Source: Anaerolineae bacterium (GTDB lineage Bacteria > Chloroflexota > Anaerolineae > Aggregatilineales > Phototrophicaceae). From it: a stretch of DNA of 64,000 nucleotides. Position numbers and translations under genes: made by a program. Under the pieces are notes generated by a model. The model made no database searches and was not told the origin of the DNA. It worked only from the letters and a program-made list of their open reading frames with translations. Shown in pieces: positions 50,139 to 59,225 of this stretch. Location: NCBI GenBank assembly GCA_022822305.1, contig JAJEBY010000011.1, forward strand, positions 186,001-250,000. The letters are read 5' to 3'. Positions within the stretch are counted from its first letter, which is position 1. Every line of letters starts with the position of its first letter.

Positions 50139-52094
50139 ATGCACACGCTTAAGGACAGGCCGCATTCGAACATGATCCCGGCTCTGGGCCATTGGCTCTG
50201 GGCGCTTCCGGTATTGCTCATCGTCGGCGCGCTGGCCATGCGGCAGATTGACGCATTTGCTCCGGCCACGGACGAGTTTTTCTCGATGTTCAACGCGGGT
50301 TGGCTGGTCAACGGCCCCTACTCGCCGGTCGAGGTCGTGTCCTCGCTGCGGGAGCACAGTCCCGATCATGCGCCGTTATATTTCATTTTGCTCAGCGCAT
50401 GGGGCCGGGTCGTCGGGACAGCGCTGGCAGCGGGTCGACTGTTGACCGTGTTGAGCAGTCTGGTTGGCCTGGCGATGGTATATCGACTGGCGAAGGATTT
50501 TGTGGCGCCAATAGCCGGATCATTTGCGCTTGTGATTGTCGCTAGCAACGCGTTATTCAACTTTTACCTGTCGGACGCAAGGATGTACCCGCTGCTGGTA
50601 TTGTTGGCGGGCATCGTACTTTGGCTATACCTGCGCCTGGTATATCGCGTGAGGCGCGCTCGATTGGCGGATTACTTGGCTCTTGGCGCCGCCACATTCT
50701 GCCTGATCGGCACGCATGTGTTTGGCCTGGTATTTCTGATCATGCTTGGCATCTACCATTTGCTGGTTGTGCCTAAACGACAAGTCTGGCTGGCGATCTC
50801 GGTGGCGATGCTGGCGGCGGGCCTGCTGTTTTTGCCCTATTTGTGGGGCATGCTGGAAAGCAGCGGCAGCGTCATCGAGAGCAAAGCACACGTCGCTGTG
50901 GGCAGTTGGGATGCGATCATGGCCTGGCTCAATGTCATGCTGAACGAGCGTCCCGCGCTGCTGATAATACCTGCTATCGGGCTGATTCTGGGCGTACGCG
51001 GCAAGCGCATCGGGTTGCGACCGTACATGTTTATGTTCGTCGCTTATCTATTGGCGATGGGCGTCATGGCAGAAACGACATCGCTGATTCTCAAGGACAG
51101 CATGCGGCATCACTTGGCCAGCAGCTTGCCCTTTACACTATTCGTCGGCGCTGGAATTTACGGGTTGTTTCGTATTCGCAAGTGGCTGGCGCTCGTGATC
51201 ATTCTGTGGATCATCGCGGGCGTGGATATGCAGAACACGGCGCGCTGGTGGGATTATATTGTGCTGCGCTCGCAGGTCTTCACGCAGCCGCCGACACATA
51301 TCTTGTCGCGATTGGCGTTGCGTGAGGAAGTGACGCCGACTATTGTCGCCTACCCCTATCATCCGCTTTATGCGGATATGGGACTGTCTCACCGCGGCAA
51401 TATCAACTATTCGCAGCGCGATCACTACTTCAGCCAGCATGGCGCCACAATCGGCTCGGCGCGAGAACTGCCCGAGCTGGAAGCCCTGCTCTATCAAAAC
51501 GTCATTGATTCGTCCTCGTTATGGCTGGTGCATCCTGTTGCGCCGAAGTGGGCGACGCTGGTGGACGAGGCGAGACAATTGCTGGGACGATTGAATTATG
51601 AGGAATGCGGAACGACGCCAATCGGAGGGAATACGAATATTCGCCGTTTCATGTGGGATATGCTGGACTGCCAGATTCCGCAGGCAGAAATGGCGGGACG
51701 AACGGAACTCGTCGATTACCAGTTCAACCGCGCGCGCCTGGATATAGCGACCGACACCCTGATATTCAGTGACAGATGGTCCGCGCGCGATGCCGAGATG
51801 CCACTCGAACCCTTCCGCATGTCATATCAGCTTATTGCTGACGATTGGCGGAAGCACGCCCAAGTGGATTTGCCCCTGTCGCATCCGGATCGCTGGCGGC
51901 GGTTTTCTATCGACATTAGCGGCGTTCCCCCCGGCAATTATCGACTGATGGCGATTTTGTATCACAGCGAAAGCGGCGAGCGTTACGCTTGGCTGGAAAA
52001 CAACGCCCCCGGCAATATGCTGCCGCTGGCAAATATCATCATTTCCAATTCGGAATCAACACCATCTGAAGTCACTGCAGAAAGGACAAATTAA
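50139..52094 (+). CDS. GT-C-type membrane glycosyltransferase paralog 5 (GT5), between pheS and pheT
   Basis: 651 residues from the ATG at 50139; another in-frame ATG at 50172 is also possible because AGGACAGG lies 11 bases before it. The signature loop is DAFAPATDEFFSMFNAGW (D45-E46), and the second motif is FYLSDARMYPLLVL. The C-terminal domain has HAQVDLPLSHPDRWRRFSIDISGVPPGNYRLMAILYHSESGERYAWLENN. It starts 54 bases after GT4 and ends 3 bases before the pheT ATG, with the pheT ribosome site AAAGGA inside its last codons. It is therefore likely cotranscribed with pheS and pheT. Confidence 0.78.
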   Translation: MHTLKDRPHSNMIPALGHWLWALPVLLIVGALAMRQIDAFAPATDEFFSMFNAGWLVNGPYSPVEVVSSLREHSPDHAPLYFILLSAWGRVVGTALAAGRLLTVLSSLVGLAMVYRLAKDFVAPIAGSFALVIVASNALFNFYLSDARMYPLLVLLAGIVLWLYLRLVYRVRRARLADYLALGAATFCLIGTHVFGLVFLIMLGIYHLLVVPKRQVWLAISVAMLAAGLLFLPYLWGMLESSGSVIESKAHVAVGSWDAIMAWLNVMLNERPALLIIPAIGLILGVRGKRIGLRPYMFMFVAYLLAMGVMAETTSLILKDSMRHHLASSLPFTLFVGAGIYGLFRIRKWLALVIILWIIAGVDMQNTARWWDYIVLRSQVFTQPPTHILSRLALREEVTPTIVAYPYHPLYADMGLSHRGNINYSQRDHYFSQHGATIGSARELPELEALLYQNVIDSSSLWLVHPVAPKWATLVDEARQLLGRLNYEECGTTPIGGNTNIRRFMWDMLDCQIPQAEMAGRTELVDYQFNRARLDIATDTLIFSDRWSARDAEMPLEPFRMSYQLIADDWRKHAQVDLPLSHPDRWRRFSIDISGVPPGNYRLMAILYHSESGERYAWLENNAPGNMLPLANIIISNSESTPSEVTAERTN

Positions 52095-52097
52095 GCG

Positions 52098-54650
52098 ATG
52101 CGCGTACCGATTTCATGGATCAAAGACTTTGTCGACATCGATATCCCTGTCGAATTGCTGGCGGAACGCCTTACCGTGGCCGGACTCGAGGTTGCGCAGG
52201 TTCAATACATCGGGTTGCCACAGACCGACGTTCCTGGCGTGCGTATGCCGCGCGCCGATCATTTGGTCTGGGATCGCGAGAAACTGCTTTTGGGTCGCAT
52301 CGTCGAGGTCAAAGCGCATCCCAACGCCGACCGTCTGGTGTTAGCGCTGGTCGATTATGGCGGCGAGGCATTAGAGCAATGTGTCACCGGCGCGACCAAC
52401 CTCTTCGGCTACAAGGATCAGGGTGAGATCACGCCGCCGATTTGGGGCGCGTTTGCGATGGAAGGCGCGGTTGTGTGGGACGGGCACAGCGAGAAAGCGC
52501 GGCATATGACGCTCAAGGGCAAGGAACTGCGCGGCATCTACAACCGCAGCATGGTCTGCTCGGAGAAGGAGCTGGGCATATCGGACGAGCACGAGGGCGT
52601 GATCATATTGGATCACGACGATCGCTACGCCGCTGGAACTCCTTTGGCGGACATCTTGGGCGATGTGGTGCTGGATATCGAATTCACGCCCAATCTGGCG
52701 CGCTGTTTCAGCATGATCGGCGTCGCCCGGGAAATCGCGGCCATACTGGGTTGTGAAATGCGTTACCCTTCGTTTGAATTTGTCGCGGAAGGCGAGACAA
52801 TTGCGGGTCAAGTGTGCATCGAGATTCGCGAGCCCGCGCTCAATCCGCGCTTCACCTTGACGCTGTTGAGAGACACCGAGGTCAAGCCATCGCCGTTTTG
52901 GCTGCGGCACCGGCTGAAGCTGATCGGTCAGCGGCCGCGCAACAATATCGTCGATGTGACCAATTACATCACCTTCGAAGTGGGGCAGCCGCTGCACGCT
53001 TTTGACTATGACAAGCTGGCAGATCGCGCCGGAGGCACGCCCACTATCATCACGCGATTGCCCGAGCCCGGCGAAAAACTGGAGACGCTGGATGATGTCG
53101 AACGTGATTTAGGCGCCGAGACCATTCTGGTCGCTGATACCGCCGGCGCTTTGGCTGTCGGTGGCGTGATCGGCGGAGGCGAAACGGAGATCAGCGACAG
53201 CACGCGCAACGTACTGCTGGAAGGCGCGGCCTGGAACAATATCAACATTCGCAAGACGATCAAGGACCAGCGCGTCTATACCGAGGCGTCCGCGCGATTC
53301 AGCCGTGGCGTGCATCCGTCGCAGGCCATCCTGGGTTCTACGCGTGGTATCGAGTTGATGCGGCAGCTGGGCGGCGGCATTGTGGCGAGGGGCGTCGTCG
53401 ATGCCTACCCCAACCCGCCAGAGACCGTACGGATCGAATTGCCGATCACACGTGTGACCCGGCTGCTGGGCATGGAAGTCACGATCGAACGGGCGGCCGA
53501 CGTGCTGCGGCGGCTCGAATTCGAGGTGGATATTCGCGGCGACGTCATAGTTGCGACCGCTCCCGATCACCGGCTGGACATCAGCGCGGATTCGGTAGTC
53601 GGACAAGCTGATCTGTTGGAAGAGATCGCCCGCGTCATCGGTTACGATCAGATTCCAGACACGATCATGGCGGATGAGATGCCCCCGCAATGGGAAAACA
53701 CCGATCTTTATATTGAAGAACGCATCCGCGATGCGCTGGCTGGGATGGGATTGTTCGAGGTCATCAATTATCGTTTCACCAACCGCGATACCGAAGCCAT
53801 GCTGGTCCCGGATGGCGTCGCGTCGTCGTTGCCGGATGCTGACTATGTTGAGATTGTCAACCCATCGGCCAGCGATCGCAACGTCCTTCGCCATACCTTG
53901 ATGACCAATATGCTGGAAACGGCGGGCAACAACGCCAGCTATCAAGAGACACAACAAGTATTCGAAGTGGGCAAAGTCTATCTGCAAGGCGCGGAAACGC
54001 TGCCAGATGAACCGCTGCATGTGGGCATCTTGCTGACGGGGCGGCGCCATACCAGTTCCTGGCAGGATGCCGACGAAAGCCAGGTTGCGCTCGATTTTTT
54101 CGATATGAAAGGCATTGTGGAGAACCTGCTGCATGACCTGCATATCGGCGAATTCGATTACAGCAAGGGCGGCCATTGCGGCCTGCATCCCGGTCGATCG
54201 GCGGATATACTGCTGCGCGGCAAATGCATTGGCAGTTTCGGCGAAGTCCATCCGCAGGTAGCGGAGCGATTCAAGTTGACAAACGACAAAGTGATCTATG
54301 CCGAGCTTGAGGTGGCGCCGCTAGTGCGTCATCATCGGCGGCTGCACGCGATTGAGCCTCTGCCTACCTCGCCGGCAATCCTGGAAGACATCGCCTTGAT
54401 CGTCGATGGCACGGTTGCCGCCAATGAGGTGGAAGCGGTGATCCGACAAGCGGGAGGCCGGCTGTTGAAGTCGGCGCGGCTATTTGATGTCTATACCGGC
54501 GATCCTATCCCGCCGGGCAAGAAGAGCCTCGCGTATGCCCTGACCTATCAAGATCCAGAGAGGACCTTGACCGACAAAAACGCCGCCAAAATACGCAAGA
54601 AGATCATAGGCGCGACGCGGCATCGCCTGGGCGCCGAATTGCGTTCCTGA
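52098..54650 (+). CDS. pheT: Phenylalanyl-tRNA synthetase beta subunit
   Basis: 850 residues, longer than the usual 800, mainly by loops. The N-terminus MRVPISWIKDFVDIDIPVELLAERLTVAGLEVAQV is followed by an OB-fold tRNA-binding region (about 55-165, LLLGRIVEVKAHPNADRLVLALVDYGGEALEQCVTGATN). A B3/B4 editing domain comes next (ARCFSMIGVAREIAAILGC ... FSRGVHPSQAILGSTRGIELM), then the B5 domain (PIT..TRLLGMEVTIERAADVLRRLEFEVD), the synthetase-like core and the anticodon-binding FDX-ACB domain (IEPLPTSPAILEDIALIVDGTVAANEVEAVIRQAGG). It pairs with PheS. It starts 3 bases after GT5, not after pheS. No terminator was seen after it. Confidence 0.95.
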   Translation: MRVPISWIKDFVDIDIPVELLAERLTVAGLEVAQVQYIGLPQTDVPGVRMPRADHLVWDREKLLLGRIVEVKAHPNADRLVLALVDYGGEALEQCVTGATNLFGYKDQGEITPPIWGAFAMEGAVVWDGHSEKARHMTLKGKELRGIYNRSMVCSEKELGISDEHEGVIILDHDDRYAAGTPLADILGDVVLDIEFTPNLARCFSMIGVAREIAAILGCEMRYPSFEFVAEGETIAGQVCIEIREPALNPRFTLTLLRDTEVKPSPFWLRHRLKLIGQRPRNNIVDVTNYITFEVGQPLHAFDYDKLADRAGGTPTIITRLPEPGEKLETLDDVERDLGAETILVADTAGALAVGGVIGGGETEISDSTRNVLLEGAAWNNINIRKTIKDQRVYTEASARFSRGVHPSQAILGSTRGIELMRQLGGGIVARGVVDAYPNPPETVRIELPITRVTRLLGMEVTIERAADVLRRLEFEVDIRGDVIVATAPDHRLDISADSVVGQADLLEEIARVIGYDQIPDTIMADEMPPQWENTDLYIEERIRDALAGMGLFEVINYRFTNRDTEAMLVPDGVASSLPDADYVEIVNPSASDRNVLRHTLMTNMLETAGNNASYQETQQVFEVGKVYLQGAETLPDEPLHVGILLTGRRHTSSWQDADESQVALDFFDMKGIVENLLHDLHIGEFDYSKGGHCGLHPGRSADILLRGKCIGSFGEVHPQVAERFKLTNDKVIYAELEVAPLVRHHRRLHAIEPLPTSPAILEDIALIVDGTVAANEVEAVIRQAGGRLLKSARLFDVYTGDPIPPGKKSLAYALTYQDPERTLTDKNAAKIRKKIIGATRHRLGAELRS

Positions 54651-54674
54651 GCATGCGGTAGACGCGAGCCGGCG

Positions 54675-55691
54675 CTAATAGCCCTTGCTGCGGTCCAACT
54701 GGTTGAGCAGCGGACGATTCTCGAGATAGCGGCGCAGGTTTTCTTTGAAGACGAGCGCGGCTTTGTCGTGATAGTCACGGGTGAAGCCCGAGATATGCGG
54801 CGTGATGATGACGTTGTCGAGGTTCCATAAGGGACTGGTGGTCGGCAGCGGCTCTACCTCGAAAACATCCAAAGCCGCGCCGGCGATCTTGCCCGAAGAC
54901 AATGCGGTGATCAACGCTTTTTCGTCGATGACAGCGCCGCGTGAGATGCTGATCAGCACCGCCGATTCTTTCATTGCATCAAATACTTCGTCATTGATCA
55001 GGTGTTCGGTCGCCTCGGTCATGGGCACGGTAACGACTAGGTAATCGCAGTCTTTGGCCAAGGAGGCGACGGTGGCGGCGGGATAAATGCGATCGGGAAC
55101 ATCGCCGGCGGGATCGCCGATTCCGGGCAGATTGTAGGCATCCACCTCGGCGGTATTGCTCAGTTCGCGCTTGGAAGCCAGCACGGTCATGCCCATTGCT
55201 TTACACAGTCGCGCCAATTCGCGTCCGATGCTGCCGTAACCGACGATGCCGACGGTTTGGCGCTCCATATCCACCGGCATGAATTGCTCGGCAGGATTTG
55301 CCGGCCATTCGGCACGGCTCTGCAAATCGAGCGCCATGCGCATTTTGTAGTTGAACATGAGCATCATCATCATACTGTAATGCGCCATGTTGGTGGCATG
55401 AACGCCGCTCACTGAAGTGACGGTGATATCCCCAGCTTGCACGACGCGGTGACCCAAGGCTTGATTCATACCAGCCGAGTTGATCTGTATCCAGCGGAGC
55501 TTGGGCGCTTGTTCCGGTTCGGGATAATAGCCGGTCGTGTAAAGCACTTCGGTATTGGCGATCACTTCGTGCGGCACATTCGGGAAATGCCGAGTGACCT
55601 GCAAGCGCGGCGAGATCTCTCGCAGGTCGGCCAGAATCGCGTCGCTAAAATCAATGGCGATTGTGACATTTATGCGTTCGCCTTCTGACAT
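54675..55691 (-). CDS. D-2-hydroxyacid dehydrogenase
   Basis: 338 residues. The NAD-binding Rossmann domain has TVGIVGYGSIGRELARLCKAMG (GxGxxG). Catalytic residues follow the D-2-hydroxyacid dehydrogenase pattern: Arg in ISISRGAVIDEKAL, Glu in DVFEVEPLPTTSPLW and His in ITPHISGFT. It is of the glyoxylate/hydroxypyruvate reductase-like type, but the substrate is not known. It is cytoplasmic. The gene lies opposite to pheT, with convergent ends, and divergent from fabI. The length is normal. Confidence 0.9.
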   Translation of the reverse strand: MSEGERINVTIAIDFSDAILADLREISPRLQVTRHFPNVPHEVIANTEVLYTTGYYPEPEQAPKLRWIQINSAGMNQALGHRVVQAGDITVTSVSGVHATNMAHYSMMMMLMFNYKMRMALDLQSRAEWPANPAEQFMPVDMERQTVGIVGYGSIGRELARLCKAMGMTVLASKRELSNTAEVDAYNLPGIGDPAGDVPDRIYPAATVASLAKDCDYLVVTVPMTEATEHLINDEVFDAMKESAVLISISRGAVIDEKALITALSSGKIAGAALDVFEVEPLPTTSPLWNLDNVIITPHISGFTRDYHDKAALVFKENLRRYLENRPLLNQLDRSKGY

Positions 55692-55768
55692 GATTCGCTA
55701 CCCTCGTCCTGGCCGACAGCTGGCATTCACCGTAGCTGTTCGGCGGCTGGCGTGTTAGATTATGTGCC

Positions 55769-55797
55769 TTGTGATGCGTACTAGACTCGATTCTAAT
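55769..55797 (+). promoter_or_regulatory. Candidate promoter of fabI
   Basis: -35 TTGTGA (55769-55774), 17-base spacer, -10 TCTAAT (55792-55797). Four and five of six bases match. The predicted start near 55804 leaves about 30 bases of leader with a strong ribosome site. Confidence 0.45.
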
Positions 55798-55832
55798 CAC
55801 AACTGCGGCGTATGACAATTGAGGAGGTCGGA

Positions 55833-56633
55833 ATGGGCTTGCTTGAGGGAAAGATCGCGCTGATCTTTGGGGTCGCCAACAAGAACTCCATCGGCTGGGG
55901 TATCGCCAAGGCTTTGCAGCGCGAGGGCGCGACCATCGTCTTGAGTTACGCGATGGACAAGTTGGAGCGGCGCGTGCGTCCACTGGGCGAATCCATCGGC
56001 TGTGAATTGATGTTGCAAGCGGATGTCACGGACGCGGAGGAGCTGGATGCGGTATATCGCGCGATCGCCGAGAAATACGGCAAGCTGGATGTTCTCGTCC
56101 ATTCTGTGGCCTTCGCCGAGCGCGATGCTCTGAGCGGACGCTTCTCTGCCATGTCGCGCCAGGCGCTGCTTGACGCCATTGATGTCAGCGCGGTCAGCCT
56201 GATCGAATTGACCCGCCGCGCCGAAGCGCTGATGATAGATGGCGGAAGCGTCATGAGCCTGACCTACAACGCCTCTCGCAAGGTCATTCCAAATTACAAC
56301 GCCATGGCGATCGCCAAGGCCGCCTTGGAAGCGATCACCATGTACCTGGCGGCGGATATGGGCCGCAGTAAGATCCGCGTCAACGCCATCAGCGCCGGCG
56401 CCATCAAGACGCTGTCGGCTGGCGGAATCGCCGGGTTCCGAGACCTGCTCAAGTATGCGGAAGTGACCTCGCCCATGAACGAATTGGTGAGCCAAGATGA
56501 TGTGGGGGATCTGGCGTTATTCCTGGCGTCCGACTTGTCGCGCCGAATCACCGGAGAGGTGATCTATGTCGATGCCGGATACAACATCATGGGATACACC
56601 GATGTCGAGACACTGATGCAAGAAGTGGAGTAA
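55833..56633 (+). CDS. fabI: Enoyl-[acyl-carrier-protein] reductase FabI
   Basis: 266 residues from the ATG at 55833, chosen because GAGGAGG lies 5 bases upstream; an ATG at 55812 lies before that site. FabI features are the divergent NAD loop IFGVANKNSIGWGIAKALQREGA, VHSVAFAERDAL, and the catalytic Tyr and Lys in PNYNAMAIAKAALEAI (Y-x6-K). The C-terminus MNELVSQDDVGDLALFLASDLSRRITGEVIYVDAGYNIMG is typical. It reduces enoyl-ACP in type II fatty acid synthesis. It stands alone, away from other fab genes. Confidence 0.95.
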   Translation: MGLLEGKIALIFGVANKNSIGWGIAKALQREGATIVLSYAMDKLERRVRPLGESIGCELMLQADVTDAEELDAVYRAIAEKYGKLDVLVHSVAFAERDALSGRFSAMSRQALLDAIDVSAVSLIELTRRAEALMIDGGSVMSLTYNASRKVIPNYNAMAIAKAALEAITMYLAADMGRSKIRVNAISAGAIKTLSAGGIAGFRDLLKYAEVTSPMNELVSQDDVGDLALFLASDLSRRITGEVIYVDAGYNIMGYTDVETLMQEVE

Positions 56634-56708
56634 ACCGGCCGGCGCATCACAACGCAGGCGCCTCATTTGTCTCCAGATGTTTCGTGTCAGGGTTATTCGT
56701 ATTCGCCG

Positions 56709-58094
56709 CTAATCGGCGCCGGTAACGAGCAAGACATCGGTATCCAGTTGTCTCAGCCGGAATCCGCGCAGGTTGGCTTGCCTTAGCGCTACGACGGCAA
56801 TCAGCAATCCCAGCATGCCAACGCCAAAGACCGCCCCGTACGCTACGGTGAAATCGCCGGAAAAATGCAGCACGATATCACGCAGAATACCTCCGCCGGC
56901 CACGCCGATGCCGCGAGCGAAGGTGACACAGAGGGTCCAAAAGCCGAGGAAGGCGCCGGCTCGACCATCCGGGCTGAGGTCCATCATCAGTCCGAGCGTC
57001 CCGATGTTCCAGGAGCCTAGACCCAGGCCAAGAAGAATCAATCCGGGTGTAACCAGCGCGCGCGATTCTCCCAGTGACGACAGGGCAAAGACCAGGTAGG
57101 CTGCCAGCAAGACCCAAACCCCGCCCACAGCGATGACGCGGTTGGTAAGCCTGCGATAACGACGCGAAAGATACAAAAAGCCGAACGAGCCCAGAATGGC
57201 GGTGCTGCCCCAGTAGGCGGCGAAGCGATTGGTGGTGTGCGCCTCCATGCCAAAGACCTGACCGGCGAAAGGCTCCAGCACCGTGTCTTGCAAGAAAGCG
57301 AAGGCCATCGACAGCATCAAGTACAGCAAGAAATAGCGCATCGGTCTATTGCGCCAGACCAGCGAGAGGTCGTCCACGAGATTACACGAATCCGTTTTGC
57401 TTTTGGTTCGCGGCGCGCTATGGCGTTTCTCCTCTCCCAGCAGGGAAAGAAACCAGATCAGCGCCAGTACGCCGGCGGTAACCAGAAACAGCATTTGCAG
57501 CGAATGGGCGCTGAAGCCGATCTCGCTTTCGCCTTCGGTGCTCGGAAGCATTAAGCTGAAGAAGATGCCGCCAACGGTGAAACCCAGCAGCAGCATGGTC
57601 CAGACCAAGCCCACGGCGCGTCCGCGCTGTTCTGGCGCCGCCCGGTCGTGTATCAAGGCCAAAAACGTGCTGCCGGAGAGCGCGTTGCCCAAGCTGAAGA
57701 GCAAGAACGAGGCTACCAATATGATCCACAGAGAGGGCGCGACCGTTGCGGAAGGCTTGGTATGTTTGAGGTGAACCAGTTCGGCCGTAGCCATGCCAAC
57801 CGTCACCGTGCTCAACATCATCATGGCTCTGCCCAGCCAGATCCAGAACAAGCGGCGATAGCCTCCAATGGCGTGGGTATCTGAATAGCCGCCGGCCCAA
57901 ATGCCGAGCGGCGCCAGGAAGTAGCGCAGTCCGGTCAGCAAGCCGACGATCGTGGCGCCGAAGCCGAGATCGGCGACCATGATCCTGTTCCAGACACCGG
58001 TAACAAGAACATCCGCCATGCCCGAACCCAGATGGAACATGCCGATTTTGAGGTTGCTGCCGAAAGACAGCTTGTGATATCGCCCGTCTCGCAT
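56709..58094 (-). CDS. PucC/LhaA-family MFS-type membrane protein
   Basis: 461 residues, about 12 membrane helices. It follows the PucC/LhaA/BCD-family pattern: GMFHLGSGMADVLVTGVWNRIMVADLGFGATIVGLLTGLRYFLAPLGIWAGGYSDTHAIGGYRR near the N-terminus, then LALIHDRAAPEQRGRAVGLVWTMLLLGFTVGGIFF. In phototrophs these proteins assist light-harvesting complex assembly or export of bacteriochlorophyll precursors; here no other photosynthesis gene is visible, so an alternative transport role or a phototrophic relic is equally possible. A perfect TATAAT promoter precedes it. Confidence 0.82.
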   Translation of the reverse strand: MRDGRYHKLSFGSNLKIGMFHLGSGMADVLVTGVWNRIMVADLGFGATIVGLLTGLRYFLAPLGIWAGGYSDTHAIGGYRRLFWIWLGRAMMMLSTVTVGMATAELVHLKHTKPSATVAPSLWIILVASFLLFSLGNALSGSTFLALIHDRAAPEQRGRAVGLVWTMLLLGFTVGGIFFSLMLPSTEGESEIGFSAHSLQMLFLVTAGVLALIWFLSLLGEEKRHSAPRTKSKTDSCNLVDDLSLVWRNRPMRYFLLYLMLSMAFAFLQDTVLEPFAGQVFGMEAHTTNRFAAYWGSTAILGSFGFLYLSRRYRRLTNRVIAVGGVWVLLAAYLVFALSSLGESRALVTPGLILLGLGLGSWNIGTLGLMMDLSPDGRAGAFLGFWTLCVTFARGIGVAGGGILRDIVLHFSGDFTVAYGAVFGVGMLGLLIAVVALRQANLRGFRLRQLDTDVLLVTGAD

Positions 58095-58132
58095 TAGCGT
58101 TTTTGGTAGATTTTTACAGATTTGCTTGACGG

Positions 58133-58162
58133 ATTATAGACGTTCAATAGAGGTTGCGTCAA
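58133..58162 (-). promoter_or_regulatory. Promoter of the PucC-like gene
   Basis: Minus strand: -35 TTGACG (58162-58157), 18-base spacer, -10 TATAAT (58138-58133). It is one of the strongest minus-strand promoters in the window. The leader to the ATG at 58094 is about 30 bases. Confidence 0.7.
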
Positions 58163-58171
58163 TGCGAGATA

Positions 58172-58201
58172 TTTCCACAATAGCGGACATTGTGATATAG
58201 T
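58172..58201 (+). promoter_or_regulatory. Promoter of uspA-like gene
   Basis: -35 TTTCCA (58172-58177), 18-base spacer, extended -10 TGA-TATAGT (58193-58201). It lies back-to-back with the divergent PucC-gene promoter. The -10 with its TGA is the same as that before the hyuA-like gene (62301-62309). Confidence 0.55.
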
Positions 58202-58239
58202 GAATTGATGGAGATACTTGCGCCCAACGAGAGGAAACT

Positions 58240-58701
58240 ATGTTTCAACACCGTCCATTTAATAAGATCGTAGTGCCAACTGATGCGTCGGCGTGGAGCG
58301 AGCGCGCCATCCCATACGCAGTTGACTTCGCGCGCATCAGTGGCGGCGAGGTGATTCTGCTGCACATATTCACGCCGCCGATGCACGAATTTGTCGATTC
58401 GCTGGCGATCGCCGGCGAATACGAACTGGCCAACCGCATTCGCGAAGAGGTCAAGCAGCATTTGCTGGGATTGCGCAACGAGATTCGCGCGGAGAATATC
58501 GAATGTCGCTTGCACATCATCGACGCCGTTGGCATTGCGCAGCACATCTGTGATTATATCGAAGAAGAAGACATCGACATGGTGGTCATGACCACACACG
58601 GTCATTCCGGTTTGGTGCGATTGGTGTTCGGCAGCGTCGCCAACAAGGTCATGCACGATGTTAATGTGCCGGTGTTGATCATCCGCCCTGACCTGGAGTG
58701 A
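58240..58701 (+). CDS. Universal stress protein UspA family
   Basis: 153 residues of the UspA fold. It starts MFQHRPFNKIVVPTDASAWSERAIPYAVDFARISGGEVILLHIF. The ATP-binding pattern is VMTTHGHSGLVRLVFGSVANKVMHDVNVPVLIIRPD (Gx2Gx9G[S/T] type), so it is likely an ATP-binding, homodimeric member. The exact stress role is unknown. GAGAGGAAA lies before the ATG. It is divergent from the PucC-like gene and ends 17 bases from the convergent DUF402 gene. Confidence 0.9.
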   Translation: MFQHRPFNKIVVPTDASAWSERAIPYAVDFARISGGEVILLHIFTPPMHEFVDSLAIAGEYELANRIREEVKQHLLGLRNEIRAENIECRLHIIDAVGIAQHICDYIEEEDIDMVVMTTHGHSGLVRLVFGSVANKVMHDVNVPVLIIRPDLE

Positions 58702-58718
58702 GGGCAACTTACAGTCAG

Positions 58719-59225
58719 TCACTTCGACCGCGCCTTCGACACTGGATCGGGCGCGGTTTTGATTTCTTCGAACGGGCTTTGTCGTCGAAGCGCCATTTCG
58801 CGAATCGTATTCACCGCCTCCCACGCCCGCTTTTGCTCAAGATCCGGTAGGCGCAGCGCAGCAAATTCTTCTTCATCGAGCACGAGCGTTCGGCCGTTCG
58901 GATGCACGAATACATCCAGTTCCAGGTCCTCAGCCGAGACTTGCGCCTCCTCGATTTCGGCCGGGCGCGTGATATTGCAGTACCAGCCTTTGAGCTGACG
59001 ACTGACTGCGTCTTGTACGCGGAAGATGTTGTAGTAGCGGTCGCTGTAAAACCACTCGCGGAAGCTGTCGCCGCGGCGCAACCGAATGTAACCCAGGTCA
59101 ATATCATCCAGAGCAAATTGCGCTTCTATGCAAACATGCGTCTCGCCGCGCTCGATAAGCGTGCCTTGATAAGATAAGACCGCCTTGCCGCGCGCGTCGC
59201 GTTTGATCACGGTGAAAGCCGTCAT
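58719..59225 (-). CDS. DUF402 protein (nucleoside phosphatase-like)
   Basis: 168 residues with the DUF402 pattern: LKGWYCNITRPAEIEEAQVSAEDLELDVFVHPNGRTLVLDEEEFAAL, where the acidic residues DLELDVFV and DEEEF bind a divalent metal in characterised relatives (Bacillus subtilis YtkD-neighbour/SA1684-like nucleoside tri- and diphosphatases). It is cytoplasmic. Its ATG overlaps the stop of the thiamine pyrophosphokinase gene by 1 base, so they are translated together. The physiological substrate is not known. Confidence 0.85.
   Translation of the reverse strand: MTAFTVIKRDARGKAVLSYQGTLIERGETHVCIEAQFALDDIDLGYIRLRRGDSFREWFYSDRYYNIFRVQDAVSRQLKGWYCNITRPAEIEEAQVSAEDLELDVFVHPNGRTLVLDEEEFAALRLPDLEQKRAWEAVNTIREMALRRQSPFEEIKTAPDPVSKARSK

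Noticed and set aside
53109..54251. 380-residue minus-strand open frame in pheT
   Set aside because: It is an antisense shadow of a complete synthetase gene.
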